From contig NZ_PDKC01000001.1 in the NCBI RefSeq assembly GCF_004116495.1, positions 186,001 through 250,000 of the forward strand: DNA of 64,000 nucleotides. The letters are read 5' to 3'. Below the pieces are notes generated by a model. That model did not search any database. It had not been told where the DNA came from and was given only the letters and a program-made list of their open reading frames with translations. Source of the DNA: Arcobacter sp. CECT 8985. Lineage in GTDB: Bacteria; Campylobacterota; Campylobacteria; Campylobacterales; Arcobacteraceae. Positions 35,851 to 45,851 of the stretch are shown in pieces. A program made the position numbers and the translations under genes. The number at the start of each line of letters is the position of its first letter. The stretch's first letter is position 1.

Positions 35851-36369
35851 ATGTTTGAATATATTTTACTATTAATTCTACTTATTTTTATTTTATTTAT
35901 AGTTATTAGTTCTCTTAAAGTTGGTATTTCTCCAATGCCAACTTCTAAACCTTCACAAAAAATAATCTTAGAATATTTACAAAACTCTTCAAATAATACA
36001 ATTATAGATTTGGGTTCAGGATTTGGAACACTTGCTATTCACCTAGCAGTAAACTTTCCAAATAAAAAAATCATTGGTTATGAAGTATCTATTATTCCTT
36101 TTTATATTTCTGTTATATTAAAATATATATTAAGAGTTAAAAATGTACATTTTTACAAAAAAGATTTTTTAAAACAAAATTTAAAAGATTGTGATTTGGT
36201 ATGTTATTTGTATCCTAATGGAATGAAAAAACTAGAAAATAAACTTTTTAAAGAGACTATAAATACCACAATTGTAAGTAATACCTTCTCTTTTAGAAAT
36301 ATAAAAGAAAAAGAAGTTCTAAATGATACTTCTATTCTAAAAAATCCCATTTTTATATATAAAACATAA
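35851..36369 (+). CDS. Membrane-anchored class I SAM methyltransferase-like protein
   Basis: 172 aa. One N-terminal helix (ILLLILLIFILFIVISSL) is followed by a Rossmann methyltransferase core: motif I IIDLGSGFGTLAIHLA, acidic YEVS, and motif IV-like CDLVCYLYPNG. Only the SAM-binding half is typical and the C-terminal part is short. Target unknown. It follows ktrA by 11 bp, so it may be the last gene of the potassium operon. Confidence 0.75.
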   Translation: MFEYILLLILLIFILFIVISSLKVGISPMPTSKPSQKIILEYLQNSSNNTIIDLGSGFGTLAIHLAVNFPNKKIIGYEVSIIPFYISVILKYILRVKNVHFYKKDFLKQNLKDCDLVCYLYPNGMKKLENKLFKETINTTIVSNTFSFRNIKEKEVLNDTSILKNPIFIYKT

Positions 36370-36431
36370 TATTAAATATTGGTTAAACTATAAGTAGTAT
36401 AATTTTATTAAGTTAAAGAAAAGGATAACTA

Positions 36432-36800
36432 ATGAAAATTTTAAAACTTGCTACTTTAAGTGTAGCTGTTTGTACTTTTTTGGCTGCCCAAAATTTCCCC
36501 AATAGAGGGCCAATTCCTTTTAACTCATTTGATATAAATGGTGATAACATTGTTACATCAAAAGAGTTTTATAAAGTTAGAAATGACAGAATGACTCAAA
36601 AAGCTCAACAAAATATGCCTATGAGAAATGCAGGCAATGCACCATCATTTGAAGATATGGATAAAAATGGTGATGGTAAATTGACAAAAGAGGAATTTGA
36701 CAAATTCCGTTCAGAAAGAATGCAACAAATGCAAAGAGGTAAAGGAATGCCTGGTGGGAATAATGGTCAAGGAATGGGAAGAATGATGAATAATAAGTAA
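36432..36800 (+). CDS. Secreted EF-hand protein
   Basis: 122 aa. Signal peptide (LATLSVAVCTFLAAQ) with cleavage likely after about residue 19. Two EF-hand loops are visible: DINGDNIVTSKEF and DKNGDGKLTKEEF, both with intact 1,3,5,12 acidic ligands. A Met/Gly-rich tail (MQRGKGMPGGNN) follows. It is a periplasmic or exported Ca2+-binding protein; partner unknown. Confidence 0.88.
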   Translation: MKILKLATLSVAVCTFLAAQNFPNRGPIPFNSFDINGDNIVTSKEFYKVRNDRMTQKAQQNMPMRNAGNAPSFEDMDKNGDGKLTKEEFDKFRSERMQQMQRGKGMPGGNNGQGMGRMMNNK

Positions 36801-36821
36801 GAGTTTTACTCTTACTTATTA
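36791..36821. terminator. Bidirectional terminator
   Basis: 14-bp perfect arms starting TAATAAGTAAGAGT around TTT, overlapping the stop codons of the convergent EF-hand and DsrE-like genes. Confidence 0.75.
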
Positions 36822-37163
36822 TAAACTAACTGTATTTGTATTTAAAAGAGCATTAATAATATCATTTGCATTACCTGCTTTTCCAACTTTTAAATCATCT
36901 CTTTTTTCATAAAAATCTAAACAAGTTCCACAAGAATATATTTTAACACCTTTTTGTTCTAAATCTTTTAGTATTGCTAAAACTTCATCATTTTCATTTG
37001 CAGTTGCTAGTAAAATTGCACTATTTACAAGAATAATTTGTTCTGGTAAGTTTTCTTGTTGACTCATTGCATTTAAAAAACCTTTTGTAAGCATTGAACC
37101 TAATTCACCCTCACCAATTTTATCTGATTTTATAAAAACAGTTTTATTTAATGTATTTTGCAT
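36819..37163 (-). CDS. DsrE-like protein, YedF selenium-metabolism type
   Basis: 114 aa DsrE/F-fold domain like the C-terminal half of the YedF protein linked to selenium use (QIILVNSAILLAT; CGTCLDFY with two Cys at about residues 78-81). The TusA-like N-terminal half is absent. It stands just beyond the terminator of the fdhF-hyf operon, whose two FdhF proteins contain selenocysteine, which supports a role in selenium or sulfur handling. Confidence 0.75.
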   Translation of the reverse strand: MQNTLNKTVFIKSDKIGEGELGSMLTKGFLNAMSQQENLPEQIILVNSAILLATANENDEVLAILKDLEQKGVKIYSCGTCLDFYEKRDDLKVGKAGNANDIINALLNTNTVSL

Positions 37164-37190
37164 AAATTGCCTTTTTTGTAAGTTAATAAA

Positions 37191-37213
37191 AAAGCTTTGT
37201 TTGCCATAGCTTT
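37191..37213 (-). promoter_or_regulatory. Leader hairpin with T-tract upstream of the DsrE/YedF-like gene
   Basis: On the minus strand AAAGCT pairs with AGCTTT across an 11-nt loop, followed by TTTATT. It lies 28 bp before the ATG, so it is within the leader. It resembles a weak attenuator. Confidence 0.3.
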
Positions 37214-37279
37214 CTCTTCTAACTAGAAGCTTAAAGAGGTATTGTATAATTAATTTTATAAAGAAGCACTTTTAATAAT

Positions 37280-37303
37280 AAAAAAGAGGAAAACCTCTTT
37301 TTT
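37280..37303 (-). terminator. Rho-independent terminator of the fdhF-hyf operon
   Basis: Arms AAAAAAGAGG and CCTCTTTTTT around AAAA, two bases beyond the last gene's stop. On the minus strand the hairpin is followed by a T-rich run. Confidence 0.85.
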
Positions 37304-37304
37304 A

Positions 37305-39554
37305 TTAAGCGTGATGATAATCATCAAATATAATTTTAGATGATTTAAATTTTATTTTTTTAAGTGCTAAAATTTCAATATATTCATCTTCAGTAATTTT
37401 TTCCATTCTTACTGCTGCTTTATATGTTGGTGTTAAAGAAATAGGATCTAAACCACCACTTGTTAATTCATTACATAATCCTTCCCAATAGTGAAATGTC
37501 ATTTGCATTACATCATTTGGAACAGTTTCTGTTGTCTCTACTCTTACAGCTATATATCCATATCTACTCTCAACTTTAATATAATCATTATCTTTTAAAT
37601 TATATTTTTCAGCTAATAAAGGACTTATTTCAGCACTAGGACCATGAATATCTCCACCATGCTCTATAGCTTTTGATTTTCTTGTCATTGTTCCAACTGT
37701 ATATTGATAAACTTTTCTTGTAGTTAATAATACAATTGGATATGTTTTATCTGTTTTTTCATCAACTGAACCTACCATACTTGGATAGTTTTGAGGAAGA
37801 TTCAATTTTGCTTTTAATTCTTCATGGGCTTGTTCAGTATCATTTTTATCATCAATAAAAATAACTGGAGCAAAATTTGCTTTTCCATCTTTTGTAAAGA
37901 ATTTTCTATCCATATAAAGGCTTGGTGTTCCTGGATGATTTTCATCTGGACAAGGATAAGCAATACCATTTTCAGATTTTAATCTAGCATAGCTAATTCC
38001 ACCAAATCTTTTAGGATCAGCTTTTCTAATCTCTTCCCAAATTTCTTCTGCACTATTATAATTAAAATCTGTAGCTCCTAAGGCTTTAGCAATTTCACAA
38101 ACAATTTCCCAATCTTGTTTTACATCACCTTTTGGTTCTAATGTTTTTTCATTATATTGAACTCTTCTTTCTGCATTTAAATAACATCCTTCTTTTTCTG
38201 CAACACTAACTGCTGGTAAAACTACATCAGCTTTTAGTGCAGTTTCAGTTAAGAAAATATCTTGAACTACATAAAAATCAAGCTCAGATAAACCTCTTAA
38301 AAAGTGGTTTGTATTAGGCTCAGATATAACTGGATTTTCTCCAATAGTATAGAAGAACTTAACTCTTCCATCCATAATTGCATCTGGAACTTTTGTTTTG
38401 TGAATACCAATTTTTGTACTTAAAGGTTGTTTACAATCCCAGATTTTTTCAAAAAACTCTTTTCCTTCTTTTGATGTAACTTTCATAAGATTTGGATAAG
38501 TATCAACTAATACACCCATATCACATGCACCTTGAACATTTTGTTGACCTCTTAAAGGTAAATCTCCTGCTCCAAGTTTTCCTATATTTCCAGTAATTAA
38601 CATTAAATTAGAAACATCATAAACATTTCCAACACCATGATTGAAGTGTGTCACTCCCATACCATGAGTAATTGCAGCTGGTTTTGTTGTAGCATAAAGT
38701 TCTGCTGCTTTTTTAATTAATTCTTCATCTACACCTGTCATTTGTGCAACTTTTTCTGGTGTATAATCTTTAACTGCTTCTTTCACATACTCATAACCAT
38801 TTGTACAACTATTAATAAACTCTTCATCTTGTAAATTATTTGCAATTATATGATTTAATAGAGCATTAATAATCGGAATATTATATTCAGCTGGAAGTTG
38901 AATATGAACATCTGCTTTTTGAGCAAACTCTGTTTTTATTGGATCAATTACAATTAATTTACAACCTCTATTCAATGCTTTTTGAATATGCATTGCTGCT
39001 ATTGGATGTCCATTTTCTGGATTAGAACCAATCATCATAATACAATTTGAGTAAACTCCTAATTCTGTAAAACTGTTTGTTGCTGTACCATTACCAATTG
39101 TTTTAGCCAGACCGGCTACTGTTGGTGCATGTCAAACTCTCGCACAGTGATCTACGTTATTAGTTCCTATTACTGCTCTCATTAATTTTTGTGCTAAATA
39201 ATTCTCTTCTAAAGTACATCTAGCTGAAAAATTTCCTACTAAAGAATCTGATCCATAATTCTCTTTTACTTCATTCATTTTCGAAACAACTAAAGAGATT
39301 GCTTCATCCCAAGAAACTTCTTCAAAAGAACCTTCTTTAGAGAAAACACCATCTTTTTTTCTAATTAAAGGTTTAGTAAGTCTTTCTTTTGAACTTACAT
39401 AATCCCAACCATATTTTCCTTTTAAGCAAAGTTCTCCCTCATTTACTGGATGTCCTTTTACACCGTGTGCAGACATTATCTTATTATTTTCTGAAGATAA
39501 TGTAACAGCACAACCTGTCCCACAATAGGGACAAATAACTTTCGTATTTTTCAT
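37305..39554 (-). CDS. fdhF: Selenocysteine formate dehydrogenase H, distal copy (FdhF)
   Basis: Read as one 749-residue gene through an in-frame TGA at 39132-39134 (residue 141). The context CARV-Sec-HAPTVAGL is the FdhF active site, where Sec binds the Mo/W of the bis-MGD cofactor. The N-terminal [4Fe-4S] ligands are CPYCGTGC (Cys8, 11, 15) and Cys43. A SECIS hairpin follows the TGA. It oxidises formate to CO2 and feeds electrons to the hydrogenase in the same operon. It is the last gene; another fdhF is the first. The split into two ORFs is decoding, not damage. Confidence 0.95.
39094..39125 (-). promoter_or_regulatory. SECIS element of the distal fdhF
   Basis: On the minus strand, CCAA and TTGG close an outer stem, and an upper stem AGCC/GGCT presents loop GGTCT, the same apical loop as in E. 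coli fdhF SECIS. It starts 6 nt after the TGA. Confidence 0.85.
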
Positions 39555-39564
39555 AATATTACCT

Positions 39565-40419
39565 TTATTTTTTCATATCTGATTTATGAGACATAAATCC
39601 AACAAGTCCAACAAAAAATAATCCTCCAACAATATTACCAAGTGTTACTGGTAATAAATTTTTAGGGAAAATATTTGCAAAACTTAATGCTTCTAACTTA
39701 TCAACTGAAGTATGAGCAAATTCTGCCAATGCTTGAAGAGTTCCTCCTACTTCATGTAAATAATATGCTTTTGCTAGTAAAGCTTCACTAAATATGAACA
39801 TATTTGCAACAACGTGTTCATACCCACAAGCAACAAATGCTGCAATAATAAATGCTATAGCTAGTACTTTTCCTGATGTATCTGATGCACCTTGAGCTGA
39901 CCAAACAGCCATACATACAAATACATTACAGAAAATTCCTCTTAAAAAAGCAGCTTCAAAAGACAGGTTACTTTTTACAATCCCTAAATGCAAGAAATGC
40001 TCAAGAATTGCTCCATCATATTTCAATGGTAATTGACTTTTATAATACATATATGCAACTATAAATGCCCCTAAAAAATTAAATACCCATACAATAACCC
40101 AATAACTTGCCATTTTAATAAATGATAATTTATGATCTATTGTATTAACCCCTGTCATCAAAGAACTTGTAAATAGATGTCCACCAAAGAAAACTACCAT
40201 CATAAGTCCTACAGAGAAAGCTAAACCACCTATAAAATTTGCAACTCCTGGTGATGAAGCTTGCGCTACACCTACTGTTGAATGGGCCCAAAAAATATCA
40301 CCCATACCAATAGAACCTCCAGCCATTATTGATAAAAAAATTATACTAATAATTGGCATCTTTGCTTTATGACCAAAACTTTCTTCTAATGAACGAGCCG
40401 TATCTGCTGGCGATAACAT
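39565..40419 (-). CDS. focA: Formate channel, FNT family
   Basis: 284 aa with six membrane helices. FNT-family signatures are GGHLFTSSLMTG at about residues 77-88 and GYEHVVANMF at about 200-209, the latter bearing the pore His. The protein moves formate and H+ across the inner membrane and would supply the two FdhF enzymes. Position between hycI and fdhF in the same operon favours FocA over a nitrite channel. Confidence 0.9.
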   Translation of the reverse strand: MLSPADTARSLEESFGHKAKMPIISIIFLSIMAGGSIGMGDIFWAHSTVGVAQASSPGVANFIGGLAFSVGLMMVVFFGGHLFTSSLMTGVNTIDHKLSFIKMASYWVIVWVFNFLGAFIVAYMYYKSQLPLKYDGAILEHFLHLGIVKSNLSFEAAFLRGIFCNVFVCMAVWSAQGASDTSGKVLAIAFIIAAFVACGYEHVVANMFIFSEALLAKAYYLHEVGGTLQALAEFAHTSVDKLEALSFANIFPKNLLPVTLGNIVGGLFFVGLVGFMSHKSDMKK

Positions 40420-40432
40420 ATTAAATCCTTAT

Positions 40433-40888
40433 TTACTTATCTGATTCAAAAATTGAATCTATTTCAATAACTTTTTTTAAAGCTTTATGAGCTGTATTTA
40501 CTGCTTCTTGTGATAATTTATCGTTAATATCTAAGACATTTTCTAAATTAACACTTAAACCTAAAAAAAGCACCCTTTTGCAAAAATTTTTTAAATAACT
40601 CATCAAAATAGGAGCTGGTAGATTATGAGTAGAATACATATAATCTACATCATCTGAAACATCTATAACCTCTACCGTTCCTACATTTATACCGGTAATA
40701 GCATCTGCAACAATAATAAGATCAGGAGCATATTCTCTTATCTTATTAAATTGACTTTCAGGGATATCTTCCCCATAAAATATTTTCCAATCTAACTTAT
40801 CTTCCTCCTCTATTAAATTTCCTAAGTAATTTGTAATTCCATCATCACCTCTTAATATATTTCCAATTGTTAAGATTGCTTTTTTCAT
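40433..40888 (-). CDS. hycI: Hydrogenase maturation endopeptidase HycI
   Basis: 151 aa HycI/HoxM-family endopeptidase. GNILRGDDG and VADAITGINVG carry the two Asp nickel-sensing residues, with the third ligand in STHNLPAP. It cleaves the C-terminal tail from the HyfG-type large subunit once Ni is inserted; the tail is present in that gene. Its ATG overlaps hycH by 4 nt. Confidence 0.9.
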   Translation of the reverse strand: MKKAILTIGNILRGDDGITNYLGNLIEEEDKLDWKIFYGEDIPESQFNKIREYAPDLIIVADAITGINVGTVEVIDVSDDVDYMYSTHNLPAPILMSYLKNFCKRVLFLGLSVNLENVLDINDKLSQEAVNTAHKALKKVIEIDSIFESDK

Positions 40889-41232
40889 AGATTTTTCCTT
40901 ATTACTATAAATCCTTCTTTTAAAGATTTAAATATCTCTTTTAAAGAGCAATCTGGCATTTGAGGAATTAACTGTTGTGCATGTTCTGGAAATACTTCAA
41001 CTTCAAAGTATTTAGTTAAATTTCCTAGTTTGAATTTTGCATACTCTTCGCATTTATTTAAAATCACTTCGTACTCTTTTTCATCAATTTTTTCTATGCA
41101 CTCCATAAAATCAACTGTTCCTACACCATGCCCAACAGCCATTGAAAAAATCTTTACCTGCTCATATTTATGAGGCAATTTTTCTGATGTGGGATCTACT
41201 CTTCTTTTTGTTAATCTACATACTTCAATCAT
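40885..41232 (-). CDS. hycH: Formate hydrogenlyase maturation protein HycH
   Basis: 115 aa. VKIFSMAVGHGVGTVDFMECI at about residues 27-47 mirrors E. coli HycH (YYSLAIGHHLGVIDCLEA). HycH assists assembly of the hydrogenase large subunit. It is slightly shorter than E. coli HycH (136 aa). It lacks the Zn Cys pairs of HypA, which it might otherwise be mistaken for. Confidence 0.8.
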   Translation of the reverse strand: MIEVCRLTKRRVDPTSEKLPHKYEQVKIFSMAVGHGVGTVDFMECIEKIDEKEYEVILNKCEEYAKFKLGNLTKYFEVEVFPEHAQQLIPQMPDCSLKEIFKSLKEGFIVIRKNL

Positions 41233-41242
41233 AATAAACTTC

Positions 41243-42058
41243 TTAAAGTTGGAATTTATCTTCTTCTTTTATTACTTTATAGTGTTTCATATATTTTAAA
41301 TAAACACTATTATGTAATCTTTTCATACACTCTTTATATCTATCATCTGTTTCATCTTCAATATAAAGTTCCATTAATTTTTTAGTCTCTTGGACATTTT
41401 TTATATCTTTAACTTGAGATAAAGCATGCATATATTTTTCATATAATTTTCTACCAAAGAAATAACTCATTAATCTTTTTGCTTCAGCAAGAGTATCCCT
41501 TTCAAAAAGAATATTTCCTAATAATGAGTTCTTAACTACAGGTGCTTCATTTGAACCGTCTTTATGTTCTTTATACTCAAGTTTTTGTTCTAAAATACCA
41601 AGTGCAGATGCTAAACCGTGAATAATAGTTGCTGGATGGGGAGGACATCCTGGAATATAAACATCAACAGGAATAACTTTATCTACTCCACCCCAAACAC
41701 TATATGCATCGTGAAAAATTCCTCCACTAGAACCACATGCACCAATTGCAACTACTACTTTTGGATCAGGAGCTGCTTCATATGCTCTTAACAGAGGATA
41801 ATACATTTGTCTTGTAACAGGTCCAGAACAGATTAAAATATCTGCATGTCTTGGACTTGCCACGAGTTTGAACCCAAATCTTTCAGGATCCCACATTGGT
41901 GTTGTTGCTGCAAAAATTTCAATTTCACATCCATTACAAGAACCACAATCAACTCTATAAACATTAAAACTTTGCTTAATATTTTTAAGATGTTCTAATT
42001 TTGCTTCAAGATTATTTGCTTGTTTTATATCTTCTGGTACTATGTATGTTTTACTCAT
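41243..42058 (-). CDS. hyfI: Hydrogenase small subunit (NuoB-like), HyfI/HycG
   Basis: 271 aa, NuoB-like Fe-S subunit. VDCGSCNGCEIEI, GACGSSGGIF and VYIPGCPPHP give the proximal [4Fe-4S] Cys ligands. It relays electrons to the NiFe site. The extra C-terminal helix region (about residues 165-271) is as in group 4 hydrogenases. It overlaps hyfH by 4 nt. Confidence 0.95.
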   Translation of the reverse strand: MSKTYIVPEDIKQANNLEAKLEHLKNIKQSFNVYRVDCGSCNGCEIEIFAATTPMWDPERFGFKLVASPRHADILICSGPVTRQMYYPLLRAYEAAPDPKVVVAIGACGSSGGIFHDAYSVWGGVDKVIPVDVYIPGCPPHPATIIHGLASALGILEQKLEYKEHKDGSNEAPVVKNSLLGNILFERDTLAEAKRLMSYFFGRKLYEKYMHALSQVKDIKNVQETKKLMELYIEDETDDRYKECMKRLHNSVYLKYMKHYKVIKEEDKFQL

Positions 42059-42603
42059 TTTGCACCTCTTATTTTATTAGAATAATAATATTTTGACATT
42101 TTTTCTGTTTCTATTTGTCTTTTACAATCAGGACAAGTTCTTATATATTTAACTTTTAAATCTATATTCTCTTTACTCCAACCTACTTTTTTTAATCTTT
42201 CGATATCATAAGCAATTAATCTTTTTGTTGTAAAAGGTTTATTACAAACTTCACAATACTCTACATCAAGTTCACCTTTTTCTTTTAAATTATTTCTATC
42301 AAATTTAACTGCTAGTTCAAACTCATTTGATAAAACAATTGCACCAGTTGGACAAACCTCATCACATCTACCACAAAAAATACATCTTGCTGCATCAAAT
42401 TGCCAAACTAATTTTGTTTTGTCTTTATTAAGTTTTACATTTATTGCATTTGATGGACAAGCAACACCACAAGCTGTACACCCTATACAATTTTCATATG
42501 TATAAGATGGTTTACCCCTGAAATTCTCTGCAACCTCATAAGGTTGTAAAGGATAAGCATATGTTGCTTTTCCATATTTGTTTGCCATATCAAGTAGTTT
42601 CAT
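42055..42603 (-). CDS. hyfH: Hydrogenase 8Fe ferredoxin subunit, HyfH/HycF
   Basis: 182 aa, NuoI-like, with two [4Fe-4S] binding sets CIGCTACGVACP and CIFCGRCDEVCP. A C-terminal Zn-like pair (CEVCNKPF ... CPDC) follows. It passes electrons between FdhF/HyfA and the small subunit. Confidence 0.94.
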   Translation of the reverse strand: MKLLDMANKYGKATYAYPLQPYEVAENFRGKPSYTYENCIGCTACGVACPSNAINVKLNKDKTKLVWQFDAARCIFCGRCDEVCPTGAIVLSNEFELAVKFDRNNLKEKGELDVEYCEVCNKPFTTKRLIAYDIERLKKVGWSKENIDLKVKYIRTCPDCKRQIETEKMSKYYYSNKIRGAK

Positions 42604-42612
42604 TTCTTACTC

Positions 42613-44352
42613 CTACATATTTTTTAGTGGATGATTTTTCAAAGATTGAGAATATCTTTTCAAATCTTTATGTGTTAATATTTTAGATTTATTACTTTTA
42701 ACATCAACAACAGTAACTCTTTCTGTACACGAATAACAAGGGTCTAAAGAACAAACAATTAGTGCTGCATCAGCAATTGTATTTCCTCTAAACTGATATC
42801 TTAAAGATGGCCAATTATTATAAGTTGCAGCTCTACATCTCCATCTATAAACTTTTTGTGCATTACCATGCATAATCCAGTGAATATTTTCACCTCTTGG
42901 TGCTTCATCATTACCAATTGCAAAAGCTTGAGGTTTAATTAGCGTTTGAGGTTTAATAACAGTTAATCCTCCTGGCATCATCTCAAAACATTGTCTAATT
43001 ATTGAAACTGATTGTAATAATTCTTTATATCTTACTGTCTCTCTTGCAAATACATCACAACCATCTTCAGTTGGAATATCAAAATCAAGTTGAGTTAAAA
43101 AATCATATGGATGGTCATATCTTGAATCTCTTTTAAATCCGCTACCTCTAACATTTGGTCCAACTGCTGAAAAATCTCTTGCAACTTGCTTATCTAATAT
43201 TCCAACACCTTTCCATCTTCCCACTTGACTTTTATCATCCATAACTGCATCCCAAACTTCATTTGTTTGAGTTTCAATTGTTTCTAAAAGTTTTAAACTC
43301 TGTTTTATCTCATCACCTGTCATATCTCTTCTTAGCCCACCAACAACAACATTTCCGTAAGTTTTACGTCCACCTGTTACTAATTGAGCTAATTCCATAG
43401 AAAATTCTCTGATTCTAAAAATATGCATAAATGCATTTACATTACCAGTTACTTCACAAGCAAGACCTATATTTAAAAGATGAGAATGTAATCTTTCAAT
43501 CTCTAAACATATAACTCTCATAGCTTGAGCTCTTAATGGAATTTCTAAACCTATTGCTTTTTCAGCTGCTTCTATACAAGCAATAGAGTGAGCATAACCA
43601 CATATACCACAAACTCTTTCTGCTAAATAACCCATTTGGTCATAGTTCATTCTATTTTCTGCTAATTTTTCCATTCCTCTATGTTGATAAAAAAGTCTAT
43701 AATCAGCATCAATAATAGTATCCCCATCACAATACAATCTAAAATGACCCGGTTCATCACTTGTAATATGCAAAGGACCTAAAGGAACATCTAAAACTCC
43801 TGCACCTTCTGGTTTTATAAATTCATGTTCTGGTTCATCTTTATGATCAACAGGATTTGGTCTATGTCTATAATCCATTGAATCTTTTCTTAAAGGGAAA
43901 AGATCTTCTGGCCAATCATCAGATACCATCAATCTTCTAGGATCTGGTAAACCAACTGCAGTTAAGCCAAACATATCAAAAGCTTCTCTTTCATACCAAA
44001 CAGCTGCTGGAACTTTAAGAGTTACAGACGGATATGTTGGATCATTTGCTGGAATATATGTTTTTACTGTTATCCAACATTTATCCTCTTTTGCAATTTC
44101 ATCATCTGGCGTCATTTTTCCACCTTCCATTGATAAAATATAATAAAGAGTATAATTACCATTTATTTGTCTTTCATCATTTGGAACCATAGAAGATAAC
44201 CAACCACCTAAGTCATAATATAAAATTCTAACCGCTTCTGGAAGATCGTTTCTATCAACAGTTATTGTGATTTGATCTTCTGGTTGTCTATATACATCAC
44301 TAATGGCTATTTTCTCTTTTACTTTATTAATTAAATTTTCACCTATTTTCAT
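42613..44352 (-). CDS. hyfG: Group 4 [NiFe]-hydrogenase large subunit, HyfG/HycE
   Basis: 579 aa. The N-terminal 170 residues are NuoC-like and the rest NuoD/large-subunit-like. Ni-binding L1 is RVCGICGYAH (Cys248, Cys251) and L2 is DPCYSCTER (Cys539, Cys542). A 34-residue tail after Arg545 should be removed by HycI, as in E. coli HycE. It reduces H+ to H2 with electrons from formate. Complex faces the cytosol on the inner membrane. Confidence 0.96.
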   Translation of the reverse strand: MKIGENLINKVKEKIAISDVYRQPEDQITITVDRNDLPEAVRILYYDLGGWLSSMVPNDERQINGNYTLYYILSMEGGKMTPDDEIAKEDKCWITVKTYIPANDPTYPSVTLKVPAAVWYEREAFDMFGLTAVGLPDPRRLMVSDDWPEDLFPLRKDSMDYRHRPNPVDHKDEPEHEFIKPEGAGVLDVPLGPLHITSDEPGHFRLYCDGDTIIDADYRLFYQHRGMEKLAENRMNYDQMGYLAERVCGICGYAHSIACIEAAEKAIGLEIPLRAQAMRVICLEIERLHSHLLNIGLACEVTGNVNAFMHIFRIREFSMELAQLVTGGRKTYGNVVVGGLRRDMTGDEIKQSLKLLETIETQTNEVWDAVMDDKSQVGRWKGVGILDKQVARDFSAVGPNVRGSGFKRDSRYDHPYDFLTQLDFDIPTEDGCDVFARETVRYKELLQSVSIIRQCFEMMPGGLTVIKPQTLIKPQAFAIGNDEAPRGENIHWIMHGNAQKVYRWRCRAATYNNWPSLRYQFRGNTIADAALIVCSLDPCYSCTERVTVVDVKSNKSKILTHKDLKRYSQSLKNHPLKNM

Positions 44353-44363
44353 AGCCTATCTCC

Positions 44364-45848
44364 TTATATTCCCATAATAATATTTACTGCATTTTTAAGT
44401 AATGTAACCCAAGGACTAACTGTAAACAATCCAAAGATTAAAATTAATGCAGCTAGACCAATTAATGGTAAGTTTGCACTTAATGGCAACTCATTTGTTA
44501 ATACTTTTGATCTACTTTCACCAAATGTTGCAAGATTAAAGTGAGAAAAGTCTGCAATAAAAATAATAATTAAACCAATAATAAATAGTGTAACTTCAAT
44601 ATTTAAATTACCAATAATTGATTGTTTAATCATCAAGAACTCACTTACAAATATTGCAAAGCCAGGTACCCCAACAAGAGAACAAACAGCAATACCAAAT
44701 AGTATTGCAGTAATAGGAGCTATTTTAATCAAACCACCCATTTTTGTCATATCTCTTGTTCCATATACTTGAATCATATTTCCAGTAACACAAAAAGCCA
44801 AAGCTTTTGTTACTGAGTGTGCTAAAGCATGAAAAAGTGCTGCAAAAAGACCTATTGGTCCACCAACACCCAAACCAAAAGCAATTACACCCATATGCGC
44901 AATTGAGTGATATGCAAACATTCTTTTTACATCATGTTGAACAAGCAAGAAAAATGATGCAATAAAAATAGTTATAAGACCACTTATAATCATCAAAGAT
45001 TGTACATATTCAAATCCTGCAAGTGAATTACCTGTAACAGCGTAATATCTAATAACACCTAAAATTGCACATTTTAAAAGTATTCCTGAAAGCATAGCTG
45101 AAGATGGTGCTGGTCCTTCAGAGTGAACATCTGGCAACCAAGTATGCGTTGGTGCAAGTCCTGCTTTTGTACCAAAACCAATTAATGCAAAAATAAATAT
45201 AAGTTTTAATGCATCTTGATCAATATCTTTTGCATGTGCAATTAATGTTGTCCATAACATTGCACTATGACTATCATGAATTACATTAAAACCTGCACTA
45301 TAAAGTAAAACTGTTGCATATAAAGCAAATGCTAAACCAATACTACAAATAACAATATATTTCCATCCAGTCTCAGTTGATTTTTTATTTTTATTTAATG
45401 CAACCATAAATACAGAAGATAATGTTGTAGCTTCAATTCCAACCCACATTAATGCAATATTATTTGCTAATACAGAAAAAGTCATTGTAAAAACAAAAAG
45501 ATGAAACAAACTAAAGAATAGTTTTGTATCTTTAACTTCTAAATGTTTATGATCTAATTCCCATTGCATATATTTAACTGAATATAAATTTACTAATAAG
45601 CCAGTAACTGAAATAAGACTAATAAATACAGCACCTAATGAATCTATAAAAAACATATCATTAAAAACAAAATATGTTTGTCCATTTATTACACTTGATA
45701 CTATACTTAATCCTATAACTGCATTTAAAATTGCTCCTAGCACATGAAGAATACTTAATACTTTATAGTTATTTGGGGCAAACCAAATAATAATTGATGC
45801 TACAAAAGGAATAAGCATTAATATAATTAATAATTCTTGAATTTCCAT
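44364..45848 (-). CDS. hyfF: Hydrogenase membrane antiporter-like subunit HyfF
   Basis: 494 aa NuoL/M/N-like membrane subunit with about 14 helices. Antiporter signatures are MWVGIEATTLSS and the Lys/His-bearing GTKAGLAPTHTWLPDVHSEGPAP. It probably conducts H+ or Na+ coupled to hydrogen evolution. Together with HyfB this gives two antiporter-like modules. Confidence 0.9.
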   Translation of the reverse strand: MEIQELLIILMLIPFVASIIIWFAPNNYKVLSILHVLGAILNAVIGLSIVSSVINGQTYFVFNDMFFIDSLGAVFISLISVTGLLVNLYSVKYMQWELDHKHLEVKDTKLFFSLFHLFVFTMTFSVLANNIALMWVGIEATTLSSVFMVALNKNKKSTETGWKYIVICSIGLAFALYATVLLYSAGFNVIHDSHSAMLWTTLIAHAKDIDQDALKLIFIFALIGFGTKAGLAPTHTWLPDVHSEGPAPSSAMLSGILLKCAILGVIRYYAVTGNSLAGFEYVQSLMIISGLITIFIASFFLLVQHDVKRMFAYHSIAHMGVIAFGLGVGGPIGLFAALFHALAHSVTKALAFCVTGNMIQVYGTRDMTKMGGLIKIAPITAILFGIAVCSLVGVPGFAIFVSEFLMIKQSIIGNLNIEVTLFIIGLIIIFIADFSHFNLATFGESRSKVLTNELPLSANLPLIGLAALILIFGLFTVSPWVTLLKNAVNIIMGI

Positions 45849-45851
45849 AAC

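Noticed and set aside
37305-39554. Apparent nonsense mutation splitting fdhF into two reading frames
   Set aside because: The TGA falls exactly at the FdhF active-site selenocysteine, both halves are in frame and a SECIS hairpin follows; the same holds at 49976-52213.
40885-41232. HypA nickel-insertion protein
   Set aside because: The Zn-binding Cys pairs and MHE start of HypA are absent, and the sequence matches HycH instead.
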